A stretch of DNA of 64,000 nucleotides from Sphingomonas sp. OV641. GTDB taxonomy: Bacteria; Pseudomonadota; Alphaproteobacteria; Sphingomonadales; Sphingomonadaceae. The notes beneath the pieces are model-generated. The model worked only from the letters and a program-made list of their open reading frames with translations. It was not told the origin of the DNA and searched no databases. Location: positions 186,001 through 250,000 of the forward strand of contig NZ_FNZB01000003.1 in assembly GCF_900109205.1 (NCBI RefSeq), given 5' to 3'. This document shows positions 17,826 through 27,090 of this stretch, in pieces; position 1 is the stretch's first letter, and every line of letters begins with the position of its first letter. The position numbers and the translations under genes are program-made.

Positions 17826-18575
17826 ATGAAGGTGCTGGTGCCGGTCAAGCGCGTGCTTGACTATAACGTGAAGCCCCGCGTGAAGGCGGACGGGACGGGG
17901 GTCGATCTGGCCAACGTCAAGATGAGCATGAACCCGTTCGACGAGATCGCGGTCGAGGAAGCCATCCGCCTGAAGGAAAAGGGCGTGGCGACCGAGATCG
18001 TCGTGGTGTCGATCGGCGAGCAGAAGGCGCAGGAAACGCTCCGCACCGCGCTCGCGATGGGTGCCGACCGCGCGATCCTGGTGACCGCGGACGACAAGGT
18101 CGAGCCGCTGGCGGTGGCCAAGATCCTGAAGGCCGTTGCCGCCGAGGAACAGCCGCAGCTCGTCATCCTGGGCAAGCAGGCGATCGACGACGACAACAAC
18201 CAGACCGGCCAGATGCTCGCCGGCCTGCTCGGCTGGGGTCAGGGCACGTTCGCGTCCAAGGTCGAAGTGGCTGGCGAGACGGTGAAGGTCACGCGCGAAG
18301 TGGACGGCGGTCTCGAGACCGACACGTTCAAGCTGCCGGCGATCATCACCACCGACCTGCGCCTCAACGAGCCGCGCTACGCCTCGCTGCCGAACATCAT
18401 GAAGGCGAAGTCCAAGCCGCTCGCGACCAAGACGGCCGCCGATTACGGCGTCGACACCGCGCCGCGCGTGAAGACCGTGAAGGTCGTCGAGCCCGGCAAG
18501 CGCCAGGCGGGCGTCAAGGTTGCCGACGTTGATGAGCTGGTGATGAAGCTCAAGGCGATGGGCGTCGCGAAGTAA
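17826..18575 (+). CDS. etfB: Electron transfer flavoprotein beta subunit
   Basis: The 249-aa protein is a typical Etf[21 protein letters not shown] at the start, then [19 protein letters not shown], the AMP-binding [18 protein letters not shown], and the recognition-loop region [19 protein letters not shown]. Together with EtfA it carries electrons from acyl-CoA and other flavin dehydrogenases to ETF-ubiquinone oxidoreductase. The ATG follows a GGAGAGTGGA ribosome-binding site. etfA follows after a 97-bp gap that contains a palindromic repeat. Confidence 0.95.
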   Translation: MKVLVPVKRVLDYNVKPRVKADGTGVDLANVKMSMNPFDEIAVEEAIRLKEKGVATEIVVVSIGEQKAQETLRTALAMGADRAILVTADDKVEPLAVAKILKAVAAEEQPQLVILGKQAIDDDNNQTGQMLAGLLGWGQGTFASKVEVAGETVKVTREVDGGLETDTFKLPAIITTDLRLNEPRYASLPNIMKAKSKPLATKTAADYGVDTAPRVKTVKVVEPGKRQAGVKVADVDELVMKLKAMGVAK

Positions 18576-18589
18576 GGATCGAGCGATCC

Positions 18590-18654
18590 ATTCGCGTTGA
18601 ACGTGTCGAAGCACGGGTGCCGGGCACGCCCTTCGACAAGCTCAGGGCGAACGG
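18590..18654. repeat. Imperfect palindrome between etfB and etfA
   Basis: The left arm (ttcgcgttgaacgtgtcgaa) and right arm (ttcgacaagctcagggcgaa) are imperfect reverse complements about a centre near 18622. This is the widespread cccttcgacaagctcaggg type of element, found in degenerate form again at about 28505-28530. In the etfBA mRNA it would fold into a long hairpin, and so could set relative levels of the two subunits, but that is inference. Confidence 0.65.
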
Positions 18655-18672
18655 ACTGAGAGGATTGGGAAT

Positions 18673-19602
18673 ATGAAGACTCTGGTTTGGGTCGAACATG
18701 ACGGATCGACCGTCAAGGATGCCACGCTCGCCGCGGTGACCGCCGCGTCGAAGCTGGGCGAAGTTCACCTGCTCGTCGCCGGCAAGGGCGTCGATCCGGT
18801 GGCGCAGGAAGCCGCCAAGATCGCCGGTGTGGGCAAGGTCCATGTCGCCGACGACGACGCCTTTGCGCATGCGCTGGCGGAGAATGTCGCGCCGCTGGTC
18901 GTCGAGCTGATGGGCCATCACGACGCGTTCGTCGCGCCGGCTACCACCTCGGCGAAGAACATCGCGCCGCGCGTCGCCGCGCTGCTCGACGTGATGCAGA
19001 TCTCCGAAGTGCTGTCGGTCGAGAGCGAGGACACGTTCACGCGCCCGATCTACGCCGGCAACGCCATCGCGACCGTGCAGACGTCGGATGCGAAGAAGGT
19101 CCTCACCATCCGCACCACCGCCTTCGAGAAGGCGGCTGCCGAGGGTGGCTCGGGCACCGTCGAGGCGGTCGCGTCGACCGGCGACAAGGGTCTGTCGACC
19201 TTCGATGGCCAGGAAATCGCCAAGAGCGAGCGTCCGGAGCTGACCAGCGCGAAGATCATCGTGTCGGGCGGCCGTGCGCTGCAGAATGGTGAGAACTTCA
19301 CCAAGATCATCGAGCCGCTCGCCGACAAGCTGGGCGCCGGCGTTGGCGCGAGCCGCGCCGCGGTGGACGCCGGCTTCGTGCCGAACGACTATCAGGTCGG
19401 CCAGACCGGCAAGATCGTCGCCCCGGAAGTCTATATCGCCGTCGGCATTTCCGGTGCGATCCAGCACCTTGCCGGCATGAAGGACTCCAAGACCATCATC
19501 GCCATCAACAAGGACGAGGATGCGCCGATCTTCCAGGTCGCGGACATCGGCCTGGTGGGTGACCTGTTCAAGGTGGTGCCGGAGCTGACCGAAAAGCTCT
19601 GA
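18673..19602 (+). CDS. etfA: Electron transfer flavoprotein alpha subunit
   Basis: The 309-aa protein has the N-terminal alpha/beta domain and the C-terminal FAD-binding domain, with [19 protein letters not shown] and [23 protein letters not shown] (about 219-265) and a closing [20 protein letters not shown]. It forms the ETF heterodimer with EtfB and binds FAD. The start is the first ATG, 5 bp after a GAGGA motif. A terminator 100 bp downstream closes the operon. Confidence 0.95.
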   Translation: MKTLVWVEHDGSTVKDATLAAVTAASKLGEVHLLVAGKGVDPVAQEAAKIAGVGKVHVADDDAFAHALAENVAPLVVELMGHHDAFVAPATTSAKNIAPRVAALLDVMQISEVLSVESEDTFTRPIYAGNAIATVQTSDAKKVLTIRTTAFEKAAAEGGSGTVEAVASTGDKGLSTFDGQEIAKSERPELTSAKIIVSGGRALQNGENFTKIIEPLADKLGAGVGASRAAVDAGFVPNDYQVGQTGKIVAPEVYIAVGISGAIQHLAGMKDSKTIIAINKDEDAPIFQVADIGLVGDLFKVVPELTEKL

Positions 19603-19700
19603 CCGGCTGAGGCGAATGGTCCGGTGCCGGTGGTGCCGGCACCATGGCCGCCCGCCAGAAAGTGGTTAGCGTAGCTGGTTCTGCCATCTGCGCGAAGAAA

Positions 19701-19734
19701 AGGGGCGGCGCTGATGGCAGCGTCGCCCCTTTTT
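19701..19734 (+). terminator. Terminator downstream of etfA
   Basis: A stem of aggggcg-g-cgct against agcg-t-cgcccct (19701-19730, one mismatch, loop gatggc) is followed by a run of Ts (19730-19734). A second hairpin without a T tract (ggtgccgg/ccggcacc, 19623-19643) lies between it and the etfA stop. Confidence 0.8.
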
Positions 19735-19819
19735 CGTGACCGATGACCGGCGACCAGCGCGCCGGCGAATGTGTGGTGGTCATGAGGCTGACGGGCCGGC
19801 CACAAGCCACGGTCCCGGA

Positions 19820-20002
19820 TCAATGCTTGCGGCTGGTCCACAAATCCGCGCGGTGCCAGGCAAGGGCCTGGGCAAGCTCATGCTGTTGCGCCAGCCCCAG
19901 ATGAGCGGCCTGGGCACGCGTGTCACGGGCACGCAGCGCCGCCCGGCGTTCCGCCACTGCTCGCTCACGGTGATACAGATCCGAGCCATATTCTCCTGAC
20001 AT
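19820..20002 (-). CDS. Small Arg/Ala-rich hypothetical protein (60 aa)
   Basis: This short gene encodes a hydrophilic, helical, Arg- and His-rich peptide ([20 protein letters not shown]) with no cysteine and no membrane segment. The main support is translational: AAGGAG lies 8 bp before the ATG on the minus strand, a near-ideal ribosome-binding site, in a region otherwise free of genes. I do not recognise a family. It is divergent from rlpA. Confidence 0.55.
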   Translation of the reverse strand: MSGEYGSDLYHRERAVAERRAALRARDTRAQAAHLGLAQQHELAQALAWHRADLWTSRKH

Positions 20003-20274
20003 CTTTGCCGCTCCTTAACGTCTCCCGCTTATGCCTCTCTTGAGGAGACTCCGCAGGGCTCTCGGCATGATGATCGACGGGAAGGTGTAAACGTCTTATC
20101 GCGTCGATTTCGATGTTGTTGCCGCAATTTGCGCTGTCCTCGATTGCGCGCTGATCCCTCCGCGTTCGTTAAGTACGTGGCGGTTCGCGCTGCTGGCGCG
20201 ACAGGATCGTGAACGTCGAGGGCGGGACGGACGAAGCGGTTCCGCAATCGGCGTACAGCCGCTACCACGCCGGC

Positions 20275-20868
20275 ATGATCAACTCTGGCACCAGCCGCGC
20301 CCGGGCGGCCGCGCTGGCGACTGTCGCGCTCGCGCTCGCCGGCTGCAGCACCACCCGGTACAGACCCGTCAGCGACACGCCCGTCGTGATCGGCAAGCCT
20401 TACACGATAAGGGGCACCACCTATCGCCCTGCCGCGGACGCGAACTTCGACGTTCTTGGCTATGCGAGCTGGTATGGCTCGGAAAGCGGCAATCGCGTGG
20501 CGCTCGGAGAGCGGTTTCGGCCCGAGTGGATCACCGCGGCGCATACGACGCTGCCCCTGCCGACCTATGTGGAAGTGACCGCATTGGAGACCGGGCGGAC
20601 GATCCTGGTGCGGATCAACGATCGTGGGCCGTTCGCACGCGGGCGGATCCTAGATCTCTCGCGGGGCGCGGCAGAACAGCTTGGCATCCGGCGGACCGGC
20701 GTGGCGGCAGTGCGTGTGCGGCGCGTGGACCCGCCGGAGAAGGAACGCGCGCGCCTGCGCAAGGGCAGGCAGGTGGCCGAGCGGCCGAGGCTCAGCGACG
20801 CCGCGCTGGCCTCCCTGCGCGCGCAATTGGCCGCAGGGGTGCGGCAGGGGCTGGTCCAGGCGCCATGA
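20275..20868 (+). CDS. rlpA: RlpA-like septal ring lipoprotein / lytic transglycosylase
   Basis: The 197-aa precursor has a lipoprotein signal peptide with lipobox LAGC (about 21-24). The double-psi beta-barrel follows: LGYASWYGSESGNRVALGERF, then VEVTALETGRTILVRINDRGPFARGRILDLS, where NDRGPF contains the conserved aspartate. RlpA cleaves denuded peptidoglycan strands or binds them at the septum. The usual C-terminal SPOR domain is absent; the tail is short and basic. In the canonical family signature the barrel entry reads YG...TASGE, whereas here it is SGNRVALGERF, a moderate divergence. The ATG at 20275 puts the signal peptide at the N-terminus. Confidence 0.8.
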   Translation: MINSGTSRARAAALATVALALAGCSTTRYRPVSDTPVVIGKPYTIRGTTYRPAADANFDVLGYASWYGSESGNRVALGERFRPEWITAAHTTLPLPTYVEVTALETGRTILVRINDRGPFARGRILDLSRGAAEQLGIRRTGVAAVRVRRVDPPEKERARLRKGRQVAERPRLSDAALASLRAQLAAGVRQGLVQAP

Positions 20869-21028
20869 GCGGCTGATCGGGCGCCGTGCGGTCGGGATCG
20901 TCTGCCGCCCTTCGGGAACGGGCGAGGGGCGGGGGGTGACCGAGCGGAGAGCCGATCAGATGCTAGCGGTGCGGAGTGGCAAGCCGCCTTCGGCGCTGTT
21001 CTTGCGGTGATAATCGGGCCAGAAATCA

Positions 21029-21061
21029 AAAACCCCGCCGTCCAACGAACGGCGGGGTTTT
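21029..21061 (-). terminator. Terminator of tRNA-Val
   Basis: A perfect 13-bp stem (21029-21041 with 21049-21061, loop ccaacga) begins 3 bases after the tRNA 3' end on the minus strand and ends with a run of U (complement of the A run at 21028-21032). Confidence 0.88.
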
Positions 21062-21064
21062 AGA

Positions 21065-21139
21065 TGGTGGGCGTGGCAAGGATTGAACTTGCGACCCCTG
21101 CGATGTCAACACAGTGCTCTACCACTGAGCTACACGCCC
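21065..21139 (-). tRNA. tRNA-Val (anticodon GAC)
   Basis: A 75-nt cloverleaf reads on the minus strand: acceptor GGGCGTG/CACGCCC, D-arm GCTC/GAGC, anticodon stem CTGTG/CGCAG with loop TTGACAT (anticodon GAC), five-base variable loop, T-arm GCAAG/CTTGC with loop TTCAATC, discriminator A and an encoded CCA. No integrase or repeated tRNA 3' end is nearby, so it shows no sign of use as an attachment site. Confidence 0.96.
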
Positions 21140-21152
21140 TCCGGGAGCGGCG

Positions 21153-21181
21153 CCATTAGCCGGGCTGTGACATGGGCGCAA
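21153..21181 (-). promoter_or_regulatory. Candidate promoter of tRNA-Val
   Basis: On the minus strand TTGCGC (21181-21176) and TAATGG (21158-21153) are separated by 17 nt and end 13 nt before the tRNA 5' end. This is the expected distance for a short leader. It overlaps no gene other than the space just beyond the cpdR stop. Confidence 0.5.
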
Positions 21182-21187
21182 GCCCCG

Positions 21188-21565
21188 TCATTGCAATTCC
21201 TGAAATTCTCCAATCTCGAACATCCGATCGACCTCCATCACGAGGTCGCGCAGGTGGAACGGCTTGGAGAGAACCCGGGCCTGGGGCATGGCCTTGCCCG
21301 CCTTCAGCGTCACGGCCGCAAAGCCGGTGATGAACATGACGCGAAGCTTCGGACGGATCTCACCGGCCCGCTGCGCCAGCTCGATCCCATCCATTTCGGG
21401 CATCACGATATCCGTCAGCAGGAGATCAAACTCTTCTGCTTCAATCAGGGGCAGCGCAGCTGTCCCGCGGTCAACGGCAGTCACCGCATAGCCGGACTTT
21501 TCCAATGCGCGCGCGAGATATTCGCGCATCACCTGGTCGTCCTCAGCCAGCAAGATTCGGATCAT
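21188..21565 (-). CDS. cpdR: Single-domain response regulator, CpdR type
   Basis: The 125-aa protein is a lone receiver domain: acidic pocket LLAEDD (about 6-11), phospho-acceptor in LLLTDIVMPEMDGIEL (Asp about 50), conserved Thr in ITGF and Lys in SKPFHLRDL. The sequence is close to Caulobacter CpdR, which in its unphosphorylated state guides ClpXP to degrade CtrA and PdeA. The ATG at 21565 (MIRILLAEDD) was chosen as the canonical start. It is divergent from the N-formylglutamate amidohydrolase, an arrangement I know from sphingomonads. CckA/ChpT-type phosphorelay genes are not in this window. Confidence 0.85.
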   Translation of the reverse strand: MIRILLAEDDQVMREYLARALEKSGYAVTAVDRGTAALPLIEAEEFDLLLTDIVMPEMDGIELAQRAGEIRPKLRVMFITGFAAVTLKAGKAMPQARVLSKPFHLRDLVMEVDRMFEIGEFQELQ

Positions 21566-21687
21566 TCGTGGTGGGTCCTTGCGATCAGCCGCCAGCATAT
21601 GTGGAATCCTTTAACGTTTTCCAGCCGATGACGGTGATGGCTGTATCGTATTGCGACAGGTAGACTTACTCCATAGGCTGGAGAGCG

Positions 21688-22521
21688 ATGCAATTGTCCT
21701 TCGATGTGGTCGGCCAGCTGCCCCCGGCGAGCCCTGTGGTGCTGTCCGTCCCGCATGCCGGAAGGATCTATCCGCCGTCTCTGCAAGACGCCCTGCGCGT
21801 CCCCCTGGCGGCGCTGACGGCGCTTGAGGATCGATACGTCGACGCCGTCGCCCTGGCGGCGCGTCGTGACGAGGCGACCATCATCCAGCGCACCGCGCGC
21901 GCGTGGATCGACCTCAATCGTGCAGAGCATGATCGTGATCCGCGGCTCGACGATGGCGCGGCGGCGGGGCACCTCAGCGCCAAGGTGCGTAGCGGGCTTG
22001 GCCTGGTGCCGCGCCGCACCAGCGCATCGGGCGAGCTTTGGCGACGGCGCCTTGGCGGTGACGAAGTGATCGCGCGCATCGCAACGACTCACCGTCCGTA
22101 TCATGAGGCAGTGGCGGTGGCCCTGTCCCAGGCACGGGCGCGCTTCGGCGTCGCGGTGCTGCTCGATATCCATTCGATGCCGCCCATCGCCGGGAGCCGC
22201 ACCCGCATCGTCCTCGGCGACCGTTTCGGCCGATCCGCAGCGGCGCGTTTCGTGCGGCGCATGGAGATGGTGGCTGCGGGCGGGCAGCAGGAATACAGCC
22301 TCAATGTGCCCTATGCCGGCGGCTATATTCTAGAGCGGCACGGTGATCCGATCGGCAACGTCCATGCCATTCAGCTGGAGCTTGATCGCTCGCTTTACCT
22401 CGATGCGCGACTGGATCGGCCCGGCAGCGGGTTCGACCGAACGGTCGCGCTGGTGCGCGAGATGATCGATGCGCTGGAGGAAGAGGCGCTCGACCTGCCG
22501 ACAGCGCTGGCCGCTGAATAA
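21688..22521 (+). CDS. N-formylglutamate amidohydrolase family protein
   Basis: The 277-aa protein has the family landmarks SVPHAGRIYP (about 20-29), IDLNRAEHDRDPR, the metal-site segment VLLDIHSMPP (about 157-166), and VPYAGGYILERHG near 210. HutG-type enzymes hydrolyse N-formyl-L-glutamate to glutamate and formate at the end of histidine degradation. No hutHUI genes adjoin, so the physiological substrate is open; many alphaproteobacterial members stand alone next to cpdR. A purine-rich GGAGAG lies 3 bases before the ATG. Transcription probably ends at the bidirectional hairpin near 22769-22808. Confidence 0.82.
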   Translation: MQLSFDVVGQLPPASPVVLSVPHAGRIYPPSLQDALRVPLAALTALEDRYVDAVALAARRDEATIIQRTARAWIDLNRAEHDRDPRLDDGAAAGHLSAKVRSGLGLVPRRTSASGELWRRRLGGDEVIARIATTHRPYHEAVAVALSQARARFGVAVLLDIHSMPPIAGSRTRIVLGDRFGRSAAARFVRRMEMVAAGGQQEYSLNVPYAGGYILERHGDPIGNVHAIQLELDRSLYLDARLDRPGSGFDRTVALVREMIDALEEEALDLPTALAAE

Positions 22522-22551
22522 AAAAACCACCTCGGGCGAAGCCCGAGGTGG
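22519..22551 (-). terminator. Minus-strand intrinsic terminator (candidate sRNA 3' end)
   Basis: A perfect 11-bp stem (22527-22537 with 22541-22551, loop gaa) is followed on the minus strand by a run of seven Us (complement of 22520-22526). On the plus strand there is no T tract after it. It therefore serves a minus-strand transcript, not the N-formylglutamate amidohydrolase whose stop codon it abuts. Confidence 0.85.
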
Positions 22552-22625
22552 CCAAGGTTCAGGGAGGAGACACACCCAAGGGTGTGTCATACGGCTCCGC
22601 GAAAGGGGGGACACGGAAACCGTAC
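22520..22625 (-). ncRNA. Candidate trans-acting small RNA with anti-Shine-Dalgarno motif
   Basis: This stretch has no gene on either strand but reads as a small RNA on the minus strand. It has a promoter-like element just upstream and a short hairpin at the 5' end (acgg-aaa-ccgt, 22613-22623). A C-rich unpaired run follows, then a 9-bp hairpin (22569-22577 with 22580-22588). Between that hairpin and the terminator stem sits CUCCUCCC (complement of 22562-22569), a match to the anti-Shine-Dalgarno sequence. C-rich anti-SD motifs are typical of several alphaproteobacterial riboregulators, such as Cuckoo RNAs and the SuhB/MmgR type. Its family membership is not checked. Predicted length is about 105 nt. 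Confidence 0.55.
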
Positions 22626-22631
22626 CTGCAC

Positions 22632-22659
22632 AACGTAATGTACGGGCAAGTGGTTTCAA
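22632..22659 (-). promoter_or_regulatory. Candidate promoter of the small RNA (sigma70 or EcfG-like)
   Basis: Two readings overlap on the minus strand. TTGAAA (22659-22654), 16 nt and TACGTT (22637-22632) fit a weak sigma70 promoter. GAAAC (22657-22653), 17 nt and CGTT (22635-22632) fit the EcfG general-stress consensus GGAAC-N16/17-CGTT with one mismatch. Which factor is used cannot be decided from sequence. Confidence 0.35.
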
Positions 22660-22768
22660 CCCTCGGAAGAGGAATAGAGAAAATTCATCGGTGAATGGCC
22701 GCAGCGGGCGGGGGGCCGGGCATCTGGCCCCGTGAACCGGGCTCGGCGGAAGGTTGGCGCACAAAAGC

Positions 22769-22808
22769 AAAGGCGCCACCCCGAACCGATCCGGGATGGC
22801 GCCTTTTT
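22769..22808. terminator. Bidirectional terminator between sapC and the N-formylglutamate amidohydrolase
   Basis: The stem aaaggcgcca-c-cccg against cggg-a-tggcgccttt (22769-22806, one mismatch) has a T run on the plus strand (22804-22808) and a weaker U-rich end on the minus strand. It lies 26 bases past the sapC stop. Confidence 0.75.
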
Positions 22809-22833
22809 CGAACTGCAATGCCGTGGAGGCTGA

Positions 22834-23607
22834 TCAGCCGGCCATGTTCGGCTGCGGCATCTTGCCGAGCCGCACCTGACGCGCGAAAACCTCACGCATC
22901 AGCGACAGCGAGAAAAGGTGCGCATAGAGCAGCGGGAGCATGCCGCTCTTGGTCATCTTGCGCAGCTGATCGCCGCGGAGATCCTGCAGCTTCTCTTCGT
23001 TGATCATCTGGAAGCCGCGATACACGAAGGGCTGGTCATAGCCTTCGTGCTGGATCGACACTTCGCCGTCCATGAGAAGCTCCGTCTCGCGCAGCTCGTT
23101 CATGAATTGCGCGGTGCGGGCGCCGGCCTGCTCGAACTGCTCGTTGAAGGCGAGGATGTTCTTGGTCACTTCGCTCGGCTGGCCGTTCTCGAACAGGGCC
23201 TGGCCTTCATCGAACTGACCGATCGTGTCCGAGGTCGGATCGAAGCAGAGCGAAAGTTCCTGCGCGTCCGGGCGCAGGCGGGCGAGGAGATAGGGATAGC
23301 GACGGATATAAGCCGGGACGTAGAAGGTGTCGTCGACCAGCTTGCCATCGGCGTCAACGAAGACGTTCACGCCCTCGTTCAGGCCCATCAGCGCGATCGG
23401 CACCGAATCTTCGCCGGCGGAGAAGACGATCGGCATGTACCGCTGCACCAGCGCGAACTCGTCGATGGTGATCGGGATCGCATGCTGCAACGCCAGGAAC
23501 GGCGCGGTCTGCGCGGGACGGATCTTGTAATCGGCGTGCAACTCGCTCGAGAGCGGCTCAAGACCGTTGTAAAAGAGCGGAAGCTGCTGCTGCGGCGCGC
23601 TGGCCAT
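22834..23607 (-). CDS. SapC family protein
   Basis: The 257-aa protein matches the SapC family, named after a Campylobacter S-layer locus. It has LPLFYNGLEPLSSELHADYKI at the start, IPITIDEFALVQRYMPIVFSAG, a LCFDPTSDTIG segment and a C-terminal helix-rich part with GFQMINEEKLQDL. There is no obvious signal peptide. In alphaproteobacteria sapC genes often accompany TonB receptors or tryptophan-halogenase-like genes; here it stands alone. The start at 23607 follows GGAGAG six bases upstream; an upstream in-frame extension lacks such a site. The molecular function is unknown. Confidence 0.8.
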   Translation of the reverse strand: MASAPQQQLPLFYNGLEPLSSELHADYKIRPAQTAPFLALQHAIPITIDEFALVQRYMPIVFSAGEDSVPIALMGLNEGVNVFVDADGKLVDDTFYVPAYIRRYPYLLARLRPDAQELSLCFDPTSDTIGQFDEGQALFENGQPSEVTKNILAFNEQFEQAGARTAQFMNELRETELLMDGEVSIQHEGYDQPFVYRGFQMINEEKLQDLRGDQLRKMTKSGMLPLLYAHLFSLSLMREVFARQVRLGKMPQPNMAG

Positions 23608-23662
23608 CAAATCTCTCCAGATACGGACAAGGAGCGGCGCCGGCCGCCCGAACCCGCGCGCC

Positions 23663-25111
23663 CTATTCGTCCGCGCGGCTTGGTGCAAGCGTGACGAGCT
23701 TGCCCGGATTGAAGATGCCGGCGGGATCGAGCGCCTGTTTAATCGCGCGCAATGCGGCCATGCGCGGCGGGGGCGACAATCTTTCGAGCTCGTGCAGCTT
23801 CATCTGCCCGATCCCGTGCTCGGCAGAAATGGAGCCGCCGGCCGCGACCACCAGATCGTCAACGAAGCGCGTCACCAGCGGTGCGTCCTCGGCAAGCCAG
23901 CGGCTGCGATCCGCTCCGGCTGGGGCGCGAACGTGGAAATGGACGTTGCCGTCGCCCAGATGGCCAAAGCCGCTCGCGCGTGTGCCGGGGAAGCGAGCGT
24001 CGCAGGCGGCGGCAGCTTCGATCAGGAAGCGCGGCATGGCTTCGACCGGCACGGAGATGTCGTGCTGCGCAGCGGGTCCGGTGGCGCGTTCCGCGTCCGA
24101 GATCGAATCGCGGATGCGCCAGAAAGCGTCGGCTTGGGCCTCACTGGCGGCAATGACGGCGTCCGCGACGATGCCGTCCGCCATGGCAGGGCCGAGCACC
24201 CGTTCCACGAACCCTGTCGGATGCGGCGCCTCGGCATCGCTCGTCACCGCTTCGATCAGGACATGCCAGGAATGCTCGCCGGAGAGGGGCGGGCGGGTGC
24301 CGGGTATGTGCGTCAACACGGCATGGAGCGATTCGGCCGGGAGAAGCTCGAAGCTTTCCACGGCGTTGCCGGCGGCCTCGAACCGGCGGAGCAATCGCAG
24401 CGCCGCATCGGGCGTGGCGAGGCCGATCCAGGCCACCGCTCGTGCGCTGATCGCCGGGGCGAGGCGCAGCGTTGCTGCCGTGACGATCCCCAGCGTGCCT
24501 TCCGCCCCGATCAGCAACTGGTTCAGATCATAGCCGCGATTGTCCTTCTTCAGCGCGGCCAACCCATCATAAAGGCTGCCGTCGGCAAGCACCGCCTCCA
24601 CACCGACGACGAGGCCGCGCATCGTTCCCCAGCGCAAGACCTGCGTTCCACCAGCGTTGGTGGACACCAGCCCGCCGATCGTCGCGGAGCCACGGCTGCC
24701 CAGAGTCAGCGGGAAGCGCCGCGAATCGGCCAGCGCCGCTTCGTGGAGATCGGCAAGGATCACGCCCGCCTCGGCAATCGCCAGCCCGGCGGACGCGTCC
24801 AGCGATCGTATGCGGTTGAGCCGCCGCAGCGAAAGGATGGCGGCGGCGCCGGACGCGGGCGGTGTTGCGCCGCCCACCATGGACGTGTTGCCGCCCTGCG
24901 GCACCAGTGGCACCTGTTCCCGCGCAGCGACGGCAACGATTTCCTGCACTTGGCCCACCGTAACCGGCTCGAACAGGATAGGAGCATGGCCATGCCAGCG
25001 CCCGCGCCAGTCCGTTTCCCAAGGCGCGATCGCCTCCCGATCGGTAACGATTGCACGGGTGGGAAGCCGGGGCGCCAGCGCGTCCAGCATGCGGGTCTGC
25101 TGCGGAGTCAT
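23663..25111 (-). CDS. FAD-binding oxidase, D-lactate/D-2-hydroxyglutarate dehydrogenase family
   Basis: The 482-aa flavoprotein of the GlcD/DLD/D2HGDH group has a PCMH-type FAD domain (VPLVPQGGNTSMVGGATP; SRGSATIGGLVSTNAGGTQVLRWGTMRGLV, about 130-165). The C-terminal oxidase domain has GHLGDGNVHFHV and the metal/active-site motif SAEHGIGQMKLHEL (about 430-443). Such enzymes oxidise D-2-hydroxy acids and pass electrons to quinone, cytochrome c or ETF. ETF genes are in this window, so ETF as acceptor is conceivable. The substrate is not determined. The ATG at 25111 gives the common MTPQQ-type start; an ATG 24 nt upstream is also possible. Confidence 0.88.
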   Translation of the reverse strand: MTPQQTRMLDALAPRLPTRAIVTDREAIAPWETDWRGRWHGHAPILFEPVTVGQVQEIVAVAAREQVPLVPQGGNTSMVGGATPPASGAAAILSLRRLNRIRSLDASAGLAIAEAGVILADLHEAALADSRRFPLTLGSRGSATIGGLVSTNAGGTQVLRWGTMRGLVVGVEAVLADGSLYDGLAALKKDNRGYDLNQLLIGAEGTLGIVTAATLRLAPAISARAVAWIGLATPDAALRLLRRFEAAGNAVESFELLPAESLHAVLTHIPGTRPPLSGEHSWHVLIEAVTSDAEAPHPTGFVERVLGPAMADGIVADAVIAASEAQADAFWRIRDSISDAERATGPAAQHDISVPVEAMPRFLIEAAAACDARFPGTRASGFGHLGDGNVHFHVRAPAGADRSRWLAEDAPLVTRFVDDLVVAAGGSISAEHGIGQMKLHELERLSPPPRMAALRAIKQALDPAGIFNPGKLVTLAPSRADE

Positions 25112-25177
25112 TGCCACATGATTGCCGCAATTCATCAAGGGTTCAAACTGTTCGGGGCAGCGCGGGGCTGTTCCACG

Positions 25178-25621
25178 ATGCAGATACGCGCCCGCCCCAT
25201 CCTTCCGCTGTTGCTTGCCGCGCCGCTTGCGATCTCCGCCAGCGAGCCGGAGGTGCGCTATGCGCAGCTCGCCGTTCGCGAGCGGATCGTGATCCGTATT
25301 CCGCGGCTGGCACCGACGCCGCGCCGCTACAGCGTGGCCCCGACCGAATGGGAGGAGAAGAAGGCGGCGAAATGCGTGCCGGCGGACGTGCTCGCGAGCG
25401 CCGTTATCTCCAGGGATGGGGACGTGGATCTGATCACCACCGACGGGCGCCGGTTGCGGGCAAAACTGGACGATGATTGCCCGTCGCTGAACTTCTACAG
25501 CGGCTTCTACGTCAAGCGTGCGAAGGATGGCATGATTTGCGCCCGCCGTGATGCGCTGCGCACGCGATCCGGCGGACGGTGCGAAATATCGCGGTTTCGC
25601 ACCCTGAGAGAGAAGAAATAG
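25178..25621 (+). CDS. Hypothetical exported protein
   Basis: The 147-aa precursor has a signal peptide (about 1-20, LPLLLAAPLAISA). A small basic domain follows with three cysteines in the mature part (KCVPADV, DDCPSLNFYSGFYV, MICARRD) plus one near the end. It reads like a small periplasmic protein with disulfides: strands such as RERIVIRIPRL and DVDLITTDGRRLRAKL alternate with turns. I do not recognise a family. It is divergent from the FAD oxidase gene, with 66 bp between the two starts, and upstream of a DEAD-box helicase. Confidence 0.7.
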   Translation: MQIRARPILPLLLAAPLAISASEPEVRYAQLAVRERIVIRIPRLAPTPRRYSVAPTEWEEKKAAKCVPADVLASAVISRDGDVDLITTDGRRLRAKLDDDCPSLNFYSGFYVKRAKDGMICARRDALRTRSGGRCEISRFRTLREKK

Positions 25622-25729
25622 GCGTAAAAAGCAGCTTGGGGCGCCGTTTACCTTGACAACAAAGGCGTAATCGCGTCTCGCCCGGCTCGTAAAAGGGCGG
25701 CATCGACGCGCCTTCTTTTCAGGATTGCC

Positions 25730-27088
<1,359 letters not shown>

Positions 27089-27090
27089 CC

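Noticed and set aside
21065..21139. tRNA-Val as an integration site of a mobile island
   Set aside because: No integrase, no duplicated tRNA 3' end and no change in gene content follows on either side.
25653..25681. TTGACA as a promoter of the DEAD-box helicase gene
   Set aside because: The -35 box is perfect, but no acceptable -10 box (tctcgc at 17 nt) follows, so the promoter is not called.
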